Shown here one piece after another: positions 32,708 to 38,816 of a stretch of DNA of 38,816 bases. The notes under the pieces were generated by a model. The model searched no databases. It saw only the letters and a program-made list of their open reading frames with translations, and was not told where the DNA came from. The position numbers were made by a program, and so were the translations under genes. The stretch covers positions 1 through 38,816 of the forward strand of contig NZ_JAUSTK010000041.1 of the NCBI RefSeq assembly GCF_030812855.1. The letters are read 5' to 3'. Every line of letters starts with the position of its first letter. Position 1 is the stretch's first letter. The stretch comes from Paenibacillus wynnii (GTDB taxonomy: Bacteria; Bacillota; Bacilli; Paenibacillales; Paenibacillaceae).

Positions 32708-35575
32708 TTAGGTGGACGGCACAGCCGCTTGTACTTGCGTGTTTAACTTCAGGGTTTCTGAGACAATTCTTCGTTGCTCATAGGCATGAACATCTGCATA
32801 TCCGCTTGCCGGGCTGGAACGTTCCGGACGGCCGATGTATTGAACGCCCGTATTAACTGGAGCAATGGCTCTTAACCGGGGTTCAGCATAGCTCCAACCG
32901 CCCATATTCTTCGGTTCCTCTTGTACCCATACAATCTCCTCAAGTGAGGTGAACGTTTCAAGATAAGCTGTTAGTTCGCTTTTTGGGAAAGGATAAAGCT
33001 GCTCCAGACGGAGGATATGCAGCCAAGACCAATCCTGATCCCGACCTGACTCCAGCTCTGTCTGCAAATCAACCCCGACTTTCCCGCTGCATACAACCAG
33101 CCGCTTCACTTTACCCGGATTCTGACCCAGCGACGATTCCGGCAGTACTGGCAAGAAATGTCCTGAAGCCAGCTCCGTACCGCTTGAGGTGCTGCGCGGA
33201 TTACGGATGAGGCTCTTAGGAGTCATGATTACCAGCGGACGGGCATCACCCTGACCGCATAAGGCAGCCTGACGACGCAGGAGGTGGAAATATTGCGCTG
33301 CGGTAGTTAGATTGGCAACGGTCCAATTCTCCTCTGCCGATAATTGCAAGTAGCGTTCCAGCCTGCCGCTGGAATGCTCAGGACCCTGTCCTTCGTAGCC
33401 GTGCGGGAGAAGGACAACCAGATTGCTGCGTTGCGTCCACTTTGCGCGACCGGCGGCAATGAACTGGTCGAAAATGACTTGGGCAGCATTGGCGAAATCC
33501 CCATATTGCGCTTCCCAGAGCACCAAGGTCTCGGGTGCAAATACGTTATATCCGTATTCATATCCAAGCACAGAGGCTTCGGAGAGCGGGCTGTTGTAGA
33601 CCGCAAAAGATGCCTTGGAATCCGTCAGCTGATGCAGTGGGGAGAACAGCTTTCCAGACTCGCTGTCATGCAGAACAAGATGGCGATGGGCAAAGGTGCC
33701 CCGTTGTGAATCCTGCCCGCTTAGACGAATGGGTGTTCCATCGTGCAGGATAGTGGCAAAAGCCAAGCTTTCAGCCAGTGCCCAATCTACCTTTTCACCT
33801 TCGTTCAATGAATCCTTGCGTCGCTGCAGAATTCGCTGCAGCTTCGGGTAGACCTGAAAACCATCGGGAACGGTCAACAGCTGGCGGTTAATCTCACGCA
33901 GATTGTTCAGAGGAACAGCTGTTGAACGTGAATCAGAATCGCCAATCGGTAGAGGGACGGCCGTTTTGCTCTCACCTTTTTTATGTTTGCCTTCCTTCAT
34001 ACTATCATAAGCTTCCTGCAGAAGGCTCTCGGCCCCGGCATATACTTTTTTCACTTCATCAAGAGTAGTGACTTTGTCCTGGATCAGACGTTCAGCGTAA
34101 ATGTTGTAGACGGTCGGATGGTTTCGAACCTTGCCATATACGATAGGCTGGGTTGTTTCCGGATCATCCATTTCATTGTGTCCGTGGCGGCGATACCCAA
34201 TAAGGTCGATAACAATGTCCTTCTTGAACAAATTACGGTAAGAGCTGGCCAGACGAACGGCAGCCACACAGGCTTCCGGGTCATCGGCGTTCACATGTAC
34301 AATTGGAATTTCATACCCTTTAGCCAAATCGCTTGCATAATGGGTAGACCTGGAGTCTTCGCTTTCTGTTGTAAATCCGATACGGTTATTAACGATGATA
34401 TGAATCGTACCGCCATTCTGATAACCGTTCAGTTTGCCGATATTCAAGGTTTCAGCGACGATACCTTCTCCTGGAAAAGCGGCATCTCCATGCATCAGAA
34501 CCGCCATAGCTTTATTGGTATCGAGGATTGGCATTCCCGGTGTGCTGCGATCTTCCTGAGCGGCACGGGTAAAGCCCTCCACAACGGGATTTACGAATTC
34601 CAAATGACTGGGGTTATTCGCCAGAGTCAGACGGGTCCGCACCGTTTCGCCTTCACGGACTGCGCGATCTGCGCCCAAGTGGTACTTCACATCTCCTGTC
34701 CAGCCATAGTTAATGCCCATCGACCCCTCGGAGGGGAACAGCTCTTTGTTCGGAGAATGATGGAATTCCGAGAAGATGATATCATAGGGTTTTCCCAAAA
34801 TATGAGCAAGCACGTTCAACCGCCCGCGGTGGGCCATGCCCATTAGAATATGCTCCGCACCATCATGTGCGGCGGCGCGTACGATTTCATCCAGCATGGG
34901 TACAAGGGCATCGTTTCCTTCAATACTGAATCGTTTTTGGCCCACAAATGTCTTATGCAAAAAGGTTTCGAACTGCTCTACCTGAATGAGTCGTTTAAGC
35001 AGTTCTTTGCGTTCCGCACTATTCAGAGGGGAGGGGGAGCTTGGTGATTCCGCTTGGCTGTTCAGCCAACGGAGCTCCTGTTCAGCATTCACATGCCCGA
35101 ATTCATAAGCAATAGTCTGTGTATATATTTGAAGCATCCGGTGATAGGCATCCCATCCGGTGAGTACATCCGCCGGAGCATTCTCCCAAATCAGAGTAGC
35201 AGGTAATGCAACCAGATCGTCGCGGGTTAACTCATAGGTTTCAGGGTTAAGCCATTTAGCCATTGTGTTTGGTTTCCGCTCAAGCGGGTCGATATTAGCT
35301 CCCAGATGGCCGTGAATTCGAATGTTGGCAATCAGTTTAGAAGCTCTTACGGCCTTTTTAAGCCATTCCGTATTCCCGGAAACTACTGGCTGTGGGTCCT
35401 GCTCAGCTTCTGCAGTTAATGGAGGGGGGCCGGAAATCGTAAAAAGGTCCCGGTAATTATTTTCTACAGAAGCCGGATCTTTGACAAATTGCTCATATTT
35501 CTCTTGGATATAACCCAGATTGGGTCCGTAATATTTACTCCAAAGGGATTCGTTGTAGGGCTCTTTGGCTGCCAT
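32708..35575 (-). CDS. odhA: 2-oxoglutarate dehydrogenase E1 (thiamine-dependent)
   Basis: A 955-residue thiamine-diphosphate enzyme that decarboxylates 2-oxoglutarate and passes succinyl to the lipoyl arm of OdhB. The N-terminal LWSKYYGPNLGYIQEKYEQF segment is typical of this E1. Other marks are GMAHRGRLNVLAHILGKPY (near 250), the MHGDAAFPGEG segment with cofactor-binding acidic residue (near 360), RRHGHNEMDDP, and HGYEGQGPEHSSGRLERYLQL (near 730). Length matches Bacillus OdhA; there is no extra acyltransferase domain as in actinobacteria. ATG 35575 has GGAGG eight bases upstream. First gene of the odhAB operon. Confidence 0.96.
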   Translation of the reverse strand: MAAKEPYNESLWSKYYGPNLGYIQEKYEQFVKDPASVENNYRDLFTISGPPPLTAEAEQDPQPVVSGNTEWLKKAVRASKLIANIRIHGHLGANIDPLERKPNTMAKWLNPETYELTRDDLVALPATLIWENAPADVLTGWDAYHRMLQIYTQTIAYEFGHVNAEQELRWLNSQAESPSSPSPLNSAERKELLKRLIQVEQFETFLHKTFVGQKRFSIEGNDALVPMLDEIVRAAAHDGAEHILMGMAHRGRLNVLAHILGKPYDIIFSEFHHSPNKELFPSEGSMGINYGWTGDVKYHLGADRAVREGETVRTRLTLANNPSHLEFVNPVVEGFTRAAQEDRSTPGMPILDTNKAMAVLMHGDAAFPGEGIVAETLNIGKLNGYQNGGTIHIIVNNRIGFTTESEDSRSTHYASDLAKGYEIPIVHVNADDPEACVAAVRLASSYRNLFKKDIVIDLIGYRRHGHNEMDDPETTQPIVYGKVRNHPTVYNIYAERLIQDKVTTLDEVKKVYAGAESLLQEAYDSMKEGKHKKGESKTAVPLPIGDSDSRSTAVPLNNLREINRQLLTVPDGFQVYPKLQRILQRRKDSLNEGEKVDWALAESLAFATILHDGTPIRLSGQDSQRGTFAHRHLVLHDSESGKLFSPLHQLTDSKASFAVYNSPLSEASVLGYEYGYNVFAPETLVLWEAQYGDFANAAQVIFDQFIAAGRAKWTQRSNLVVLLPHGYEGQGPEHSSGRLERYLQLSAEENWTVANLTTAAQYFHLLRRQAALCGQGDARPLVIMTPKSLIRNPRSTSSGTELASGHFLPVLPESSLGQNPGKVKRLVVCSGKVGVDLQTELESGRDQDWSWLHILRLEQLYPFPKSELTAYLETFTSLEEIVWVQEEPKNMGGWSYAEPRLRAIAPVNTGVQYIGRPERSSPASGYADVHAYEQRRIVSETLKLNTQVQAAVPST

Positions 35576-35641
35576 GAATACATCCTCCTAACGGATGAAC
35601 TCCAATTTAAGCGCAAATAATAGGCGCTTTCGGAGCTGCGA

Positions 35642-35683
35642 TGGTTGCGTTTTCATTCTATAGTAATCATAACCAAATTTAAA
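35642..35683 (-). promoter_or_regulatory. Possible odhAB promoter with overlapping cre-like site
   Basis: On the minus strand, -35 TTTAAA (35683-35678) and -10 TAGAAT (35660-35655) at 17-base spacing, 80 bases before odhA. A sequence TGAAAACGCAACCA (35655-35642) fits the CcpA cre consensus TGWNANCGNTNWCA at 12 of 14 positions and abuts the -10 box. The rest of the gap up to 36020 is AT-rich with nothing I can name. Confidence 0.4.
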
Positions 35684-36026
35684 GGTATTGCCTTATACTA
35701 TTGTGCTACTTTCGTCCGCTGTAATCAATTCATACTTTTGTCCAATCCGTTCGCAAAACGGTATAGGTTCACACCTTATTCATATGACGAATGATTAAAA
35801 TGCTATCAAACCAAAGGACTATGAAAATGATCTTAGCGTCCTGTGTTTTTCTTTAGAAAACCCGTTTCAACATTTAAAAATTGGGTATTTATTAATTACG
35901 CACTAAAGCACTAGTTTTCTGCATACTTTATTTTATAGCAGTCACTCTTGTAAACGTTCTTATTGGTACAAGTATTGCCAAAATCAGCTATATGTCTCTC
36001 TATTCTCACCAATAAAAATTACATGA

Positions 36027-36060
36027 ATCGACACACTTTTTCTCCATTACCTTGTATAAT
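36027..36060 (+). promoter_or_regulatory. Likely promoter of the c-di-GMP riboswitch transcript
   Basis: A perfect -10 TATAAT at 36055-36060 lacks a good -35. In its place, at 36027-36033, lies ATCGACA, the complement of TGTCGAT, which differs by one base from the Spo0A box core TGTCGAA. Activation of a poor promoter by Spo0A, as at B. subtilis sinI, is a plausible but unproven reading. Confidence 0.4.
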
Positions 36061-36096
36061 ATTATTGCAGAGAGCCGAATCATCGAATTGCAGACC

Positions 36097-36118
36097 GACC
36101 CTTTAATATTAAAGGGTC
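36097..36118. other. 22-base perfect palindrome at the 5' edge of the riboswitch
   Basis: GACCCTTTAAT (36097-36107) is followed at once by its exact complement (36108-36118). In RNA it makes a hairpin whose 3' arm includes T117 and C118, which also form the start of riboswitch helix P1. It could compete with P1, or act as a DNA operator. Confidence 0.7.
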
Positions 36119-36205
36119 CAGTAAAGGGTAAACCTGCTGAAAGGTAGGGACACAAAGTCTCAGGTCTAAGGTAGAAAAACTACTATGATGGCTGGACTGC
36201 CTGGG
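36117..36205 (+). promoter_or_regulatory. Cyclic di-GMP-I (GEMM-I) riboswitch
   Basis: The aptamer hallmarks occur in the right order: outer P1 TCCAG (36117-36121) with CTGGG (36201-36205); AGGGTAAACC (36125-36134); a stem CCTGCT/GGTAGG closed by a GAAA tetraloop (36139-36142); GGGACACAAAGTCTC (36147-36161), where the consensus is GGACGCAAAG; GGTCTAAGG; a small GTAG/CTAC hairpin; and GATGGCTGGACTGCC (36187-36201), equal to the conserved GGUAGCxGGxUUGCC arm. It ends 13 bases before the ribosome site of the SinI-like gene. No terminator was found between aptamer and gene, so control may act on translation. Confidence 0.87.
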
Positions 36206-36232
36206 GACTCAGAATCTTAGGAGGAGATTTTT

Positions 36233-36385
36233 TTGGATATGTCCAACCAGGTAGATAACGGAGAGCTACGTGAGGTAGATCTGGATTTAGAATGGGTCTA
36301 TTTGCTCCTTAAAGCTAAAAAGGCAGGAATTAAAGCCGAAGAAGTTCGGCAATTCTTCAATGAGAGATCTTTACAGGTAATGTAA
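36233..36385 (+). CDS. 50-residue SinI-like anti-repressor
   Basis: A small protein encoded right after the c-di-GMP riboswitch. Its core, LDLEWVYLLLKAKKAGIKAE (about residues 17-36) followed by EVRQFF, follows the SinI domain pattern LDxEWxxLxxxAKxxGxxxEEIRxF of B. subtilis SinI and the C-terminal part of SinR. SinI binds SinR through this two-helix hook and removes it from DNA, releasing biofilm genes. Start TTG 36233 lies 6 bases after AGGAGGAG and a T-run; ATG 36239 is an alternative. It has its own terminator. Its likely partner is the SinR-like gene that faces it at 36596. Confidence 0.85.
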   Translation: MDMSNQVDNGELREVDLDLEWVYLLLKAKKAGIKAEEVRQFFNERSLQVM

Positions 36386-36416
36386 AAGTGTCTATCCGAT
36401 GAGACGGCTACATACG

Positions 36417-36447
36417 AAAAAGCACAGCGACCTCCGCTGTGCTTTTT
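36417..36447. terminator. Bidirectional terminator after the SinI-like gene
   Basis: AAAAAGCACAGCG (36417-36429) and CGCTGTGCTTTTT (36435-36447) form a 13-base-pair stem with a 5-base loop, with A-run and T-run at the base. It can terminate the SinI-like transcript. Confidence 0.9.
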
Positions 36448-36449
36448 GC

Positions 36450-36578
36450 AAATATAAGAAAGTATAAGTTTTGAGTATACTTTGCTTATATTTCTACGAG
36501 AAACGGATACCTGAAAGCGATACGGAGTATCGCTGCTTCGGAAGCATAGGCTCCCGTTCAGGACGGCAAAGCCGTTTC
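36450..36578. repeat. 129-base highly structured element between the Sin genes
   Basis: Two blocks. 36450-36493 is an inverted repeat: 17 base pairs (AAATATAAG AAAGTATA against TATACTTT, G, CTTATATTT) broken by one bulged G. 36500-36578 folds as a branched unit: outer GAAACGG/CCGTTTC, then CCTGAA/TTCAGG, enclosing AGCGATAC/GTATCGCT and GCTT/AAGC hairpins. An alternative ACGGC/GCCGT hairpin excludes the outer stem. It lies between the two convergent genes, in the 3' untranslated part of the SinR-like mRNA. It could be a MITE-like or REP-like element. Confidence 0.6.
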
Positions 36579-36595
36579 TTCTTGGTGCTTTTAAA

Positions 36596-36940
36596 TTAAT
36601 CTGTTTTTTGGTCAAGACGCCATTTCTGATAATCCAGAAACTCCTTGAATTCCTGTTTGCTAACGCCTGAAGCCATAGCATCCTGTACAAGGCCGAACCA
36701 ATCGGAATCCAGAAGGGCCTCTTCAGTCTCGGAAAGCTCACCATAGAGTAGAATATGCATAGAAACCTGAAGCGCATCGGCGATCTTTTCAATGAACATG
36801 ATAGAGGGATTGGATTGAATGTTTCTTTCGACATTGCTTAGGTAAGATTTGGCAACATGGGCTCTATCCGCAAGTTCGGATAGGGAGAGATCTTTCTCCA
36901 GACGTAGCTGATGGATGCGTTGACCCAAATTCTCTGGCAT
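36596..36940 (-). CDS. SinR-like transcriptional repressor (XRE HTH plus SinI-type domain)
   Basis: A 114-residue regulator. The N-terminal XRE helix-turn-helix (about 5-60) reads LGQRIHQLRLEKDLSLSELA then SYLSNVERNIQSNPS, very close to SinR DNA-binding domains. The C-terminal part (about 78-108) contains LDSDWFGLVQDAMASGVSKQ, a SinI/SinR dimerisation hook with the same LDxxWxxL spacing as the facing small gene. It is therefore expected to repress target genes as an oligomer and to be titrated by the SinI-like protein. Start ATG 36940 has AAGGGG upstream; the frame is open further to 37000 but without a ribosome site. Confidence 0.88.
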   Translation of the reverse strand: MPENLGQRIHQLRLEKDLSLSELADRAHVAKSYLSNVERNIQSNPSIMFIEKIADALQVSMHILLYGELSETEEALLDSDWFGLVQDAMASGVSKQEFKEFLDYQKWRLDQKTD

Positions 36941-36971
36941 GTGACAACGCCCCTTAACGATATTTAATACT

Positions 36972-37000
36972 ATTATAACAAAAATCAAATCAATGAACAA
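36972..37000 (-). promoter_or_regulatory. Promoter of the SinR-like gene
   Basis: On the minus strand an extended -10 TGTTATAAT has its TATAAT at 36977-36972, with a partial -35 TTGTTC (37000-36995) at 17-base spacing. The strong -10 suggests steady basal expression. Confidence 0.6.
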
Positions 37001-37020
37001 AGTCTAATCTATTGGAATAA

Positions 37021-37998
37021 TTAGGGAAGTCGGACACCTCTTGAGCTGACATAAAGGTCATACCACTCTTTTCGGGACAACTCCAGCTTGTCTGCATCTC
37101 CGCAAGCAGCAATACGCTGGGGATTGACTGTTCCGATGACTGGCTGGATAGCTGCCGGATGAGTCATTAGCCAAGACAAAACGATGGCTTCAGGTGTAGT
37201 GCTCTTCTCTTCAGCAAGAGACTTCACCATAGCGGCGGTGTTCACGATATTCTCCGGCTGATCATCCAGCGGACGACCGCTGAATATACCCTGTGCGAGG
37301 GGGCCCCATGCCTGAACTTGGATGTTTTCCAGACGGCAGTGCTCAAGCGTCCCTTCAGGAAATGTGTTATCCTTCCACGGCCCACGGTTTACACTTACAA
37401 CTGCATCCAGCCAGGCAATTTTCGCGAGGCTCATGTCCAGTTGGTTAACAATAAAGGGGTCGTCACAGGATGCCTGAAGCAGCTTGATTTGGGCGGCGCT
37501 CATATTGGAGACTCCGAAATGACGGACTTTGCCGGCGGCCTTTAGCTGACGCAGTGCAGCGCCTATTTCTTCCGGGTCCATTAATGGATCGGGGCGATGC
37601 AGCAGCAAGATATCAATGTACTCCGTTCCTAACCGGGATAGAATTCCATCTACACTGTTAAGAATGTGTTCGCCCGAGAAATCGAATACATTGGAAACGT
37701 CCCCCGGCTCCATCAACTTAATTCCACATTTGGATTGAAGGATGATTTCTTCCCGCAGCCCTGGACGCTCTTTAAAGATCTGGCCGAATACCTTCTTTGC
37801 TTTCCCCCGGGTGTAAATATCAGCGTGGTCGAACATATTGATGCCAATGGAGAGCGCGGCATCTACGGCCTCATGCCCCTGCTTAATGTTCTCCAGCGTG
37901 ATGGGTTCGCGATCCCAGCCTCCACCAAGCCCCATACAGCCCAGTGCAATTCTGCTGGCCGGAATGCCGCGTTTGTTCAAAGGTAACGTTTTCAGCAA
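37021..37998 (-). CDS. Aldo/keto reductase (YdhF-like)
   Basis: A 325-residue NADPH-dependent aldo/keto reductase-type TIM barrel. Seen are the N-terminal RIALGCMGLGGGWD, the catalytic-region INMFDHADIYTRGKAKKVFG (Asp and Tyr), the lysine in LQSKCGI, DILLLHRPDPLMDPEEI (catalytic His) and the late HFGVSNMSAAQ. The C-terminal IQPVIGTVNPQRI binds the cofactor phosphate. Substrate unknown. Start is TTG 37998, six bases after GGAGGG. Same strand as the SinR-like gene and 20 bases upstream of its -35, so some co-transcription is possible. Confidence 0.9.
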   Translation of the reverse strand: MLKTLPLNKRGIPASRIALGCMGLGGGWDREPITLENIKQGHEAVDAALSIGINMFDHADIYTRGKAKKVFGQIFKERPGLREEIILQSKCGIKLMEPGDVSNVFDFSGEHILNSVDGILSRLGTEYIDILLLHRPDPLMDPEEIGAALRQLKAAGKVRHFGVSNMSAAQIKLLQASCDDPFIVNQLDMSLAKIAWLDAVVSVNRGPWKDNTFPEGTLEHCRLENIQVQAWGPLAQGIFSGRPLDDQPENIVNTAAMVKSLAEEKSTTPEAIVLSWLMTHPAAIQPVIGTVNPQRIAACGDADKLELSRKEWYDLYVSSRGVRLP

Positions 37999-38076
37999 TG
38001 AAATCCCTCCGTGTATTTATATAGTTAGAGACCCGAGAATATTGTACACTTTTAGAAGATGGTGTGGTATATTTTG

Positions 38077-38202
38077 TCACTGGAGGAACGGTGTTTGGTT
38101 CATCCTAGGGTTAACATGCTCACTTTCATCCATGTCGAAGAGGCTTTCTTTCTCCGTAGGATATTGCTCTGGATGATCCCATTGAGATCTATAAAAACTC
38201 AT
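38077..38202 (-). CDS. Possible 41-residue protein, unrecognised
   Basis: An open frame from ATG 38202 to TGA 38077 encodes an acidic, aromatic-rich peptide (SFYRSQWDHPEQYPTEKESL and then FDMDESEHVNP). The composition looks like real protein, but the ribosome site is weak and I recognise no family. It may be the end of a decayed longer gene. It ends in the gap upstream of the aldo/keto reductase gene. Confidence 0.3.
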   Translation of the reverse strand: MSFYRSQWDHPEQYPTEKESLFDMDESEHVNPRMNQTPFLQ

Positions 38203-38272
38203 ATAATCAATCTTCGTTTGTAAACTCAACACTCATTATAGATAAAAAAAGCTTGATGAAGGAGCTTGCACT

Positions 38273-38631
38273 TTGAATAAACGACTAAAATCAATACTCC
38301 ATGGAATTGGTTGCTTATCCATACTATGGTTTCCTTATTTGTATCTTGCTTATCTTCCAGTAGCTCTTTATTTTGAGAAAAAAATAGAATTTTTGTGTTT
38401 GGTGGTGTAACTTTTCAACTATTAATATCAATATCTAGTAACACGGAAGGGAAGTGGCAGATAACTGCTCTCATTGCTATAATGATGTTTTTCGCCTCTG
38501 ATATCCATGAATATTTCAGTAGGGATAAAGCAAAAAAGCCACTTTCAATTGTATATGAAGAACAACAATGTATTCCTTCAATAAATTTTAAAAAAGGGGC
38601 TGTCTCAAAAGCAGAACTTTTTGACGAATGA
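38273..38631 (+). pseudogene. Frameshifted small membrane protein
   Basis: A TTG at 38273 with AAGGAG eight bases upstream begins a frame with one hydrophobic span (CLSILWFPYLYLAYLPVALYF) that stops at 38410. A second frame, open from 38395, continues with hydrophobic FGGVTFQLLISIS and TALIAIMMFFA segments to 38631. The frames overlap at an A7 run and a T5 run (about 38379-38394), where a single-base slip would join them. I infer one broken membrane protein of about 115 residues; family unknown. Its last residues run into the terminator hairpin. Confidence 0.4.
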
Positions 38632-38642
38632 GATAGCCTTTT
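38598..38642 (+). terminator. Terminator-like hairpin GGCTGTCTCA/TGAGATAGCC
   Basis: GGCTGTCTCA (38598-38607) pairs with TGAGATAGCC (38629-38638) with one G-T pair; TTTTG follows and an A-run precedes. The GGGGCTGTCTCAAAA sequence also resembles ends of some insertion sequences, but no transposase is nearby. Confidence 0.6.
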
Positions 38643-38676
38643 GTACTTCAAAGCGAATAAATAAAATTTGGACTGG

Positions 38677-38713
38677 GCAGCGATTATAGCAACGATCCGT
38701 TCGCGGAGCGTCC
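38677..38713 (-). repeat. 37-base dispersed intergenic repeat, copy B
   Basis: Read on the minus strand it matches copy A (17912-17948) at 31 of 37 positions, including GGACGCTCCG, GAACGGA and GTTGC. As with copy A, it lies next to a strong terminator in a gene-free gap. Confidence 0.6.
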
Positions 38714-38741
38714 TTATAAGCACAACCATCTATCCGACTCC

Positions 38742-38794
38742 AAAAACGAGGGGTGTCCTAAGTAGCCATTTCATGGCTTATGGGACACCCCTCG
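38742..38794 (-). terminator. Strong terminator at the window edge
   Basis: CGAGGGGTGTCC (38747-38758) pairs perfectly with GGACACCCCTCG (38783-38794), and AGCCAT/ATGGCT pair inside. On the minus strand TTTTTG follows the stem, so it probably terminates a leftward gene that lies beyond the window. Confidence 0.8.
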
Positions 38795-38816
38795 TGGCGG
38801 TCGCTGCCGCTCTTCC

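Noticed and set aside
33983..34846. 287-codon ORF on the plus strand
   Set aside because: It lies wholly inside odhA on the other strand, has no ribosome site and reads as low-quality protein; a shadow frame.
36206..36232. Intrinsic terminator between c-di-GMP aptamer and the SinI-like gene
   Set aside because: There is a seven-base T-run, but no GC-rich stem directly precedes it; the T-run lies between ribosome site and start.
38598..38642. Insertion sequence end
   Set aside because: GGGGCTGTCTCAAAA resembles some IS ends, but there is no transposase or second end here, and the hairpin with T-run works as a terminator.
38415..38729. 104-codon ORF on the minus strand
   Set aside because: It starts in repeat copy B and runs antisense through a terminator hairpin and the broken membrane gene.

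Overview
The window looks like chromosome of a low-to-mid GC, spore-forming Firmicute, most likely Paenibacillus or a close relative. I infer this from strong AGGAGG-type ribosome binding sites, frequent TTG/GTG starts, an ECF-sigma-driven tellurite/stress (ter) operon like Bacillus yceC-yceH, Fur- and Spo0A-type sites, a SinI/SinR-like pair and odhAB. No rRNA, tRNA, CRISPR array or intact insertion sequence was found. No database search was possible.

Layout. 1-2.7 kb: a fragment of a short-chain dehydrogenase, then a polar amino-acid ABC importer (lipoprotein, permease, ATPase). 2.8-15.1 kb: a large ter stress island. It holds TerB, three TerD proteins behind a near-perfect ECF sigma promoter, a two-domain TerA-like protein, TerC, then a tightly overlapped five-gene cassette (C-C lyase, PRTase/TRSP, StiP/PELOTA, HAD phosphatase, ATP-grasp) of the kind predicted to make a nucleoside-like metabolite, a membrane-anchored unknown and TelA. 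15.2-20.3 kb: a 29-residue membrane peptide, an FNT channel, an orphan histidine kinase, and on the minus strand a TPM-domain gene split by an in-frame TAG. 20.4-25.3 kb: a Fur-box-controlled 47-residue protein and two c-di-GMP enzymes (an SBP-PAS-PAS-GGDEF-EAL sensor and a membrane GGDEF cyclase). 25.4-30.8 kb: a purine (guanine-type) riboswitch in front of an uncharacterised FAD dehydrogenase, a chemoreceptor with a C-terminal sensor domain, a nucleotidyltransferase and a 6-phospho-beta-glucosidase. 30.8-31.3 kb: a gene-free tract of short repeats. 31.3-35.6 kb: odhAB on the minus strand. 36-37 kb: a c-di-GMP-I riboswitch leader that reads into a 50-residue SinI-like anti-repressor, convergent with a SinR-like repressor. 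37-38.8 kb: an aldo/keto reductase, a decayed membrane gene and repeat/terminator elements.

The most striking signal is the 36.1-37.0 kb locus. A second-messenger riboswitch appears to control a SinI-type anti-repressor whose likely partner (a SinR-like repressor) lies tail-to-tail with it, and two c-di-GMP enzymes are encoded 11-15 kb away. This would link c-di-GMP directly to the Sin biofilm switch. Second are the guanine riboswitch on the orphan flavoprotein, the Fur-regulated microprotein, and the ter island with its biosynthetic cassette.
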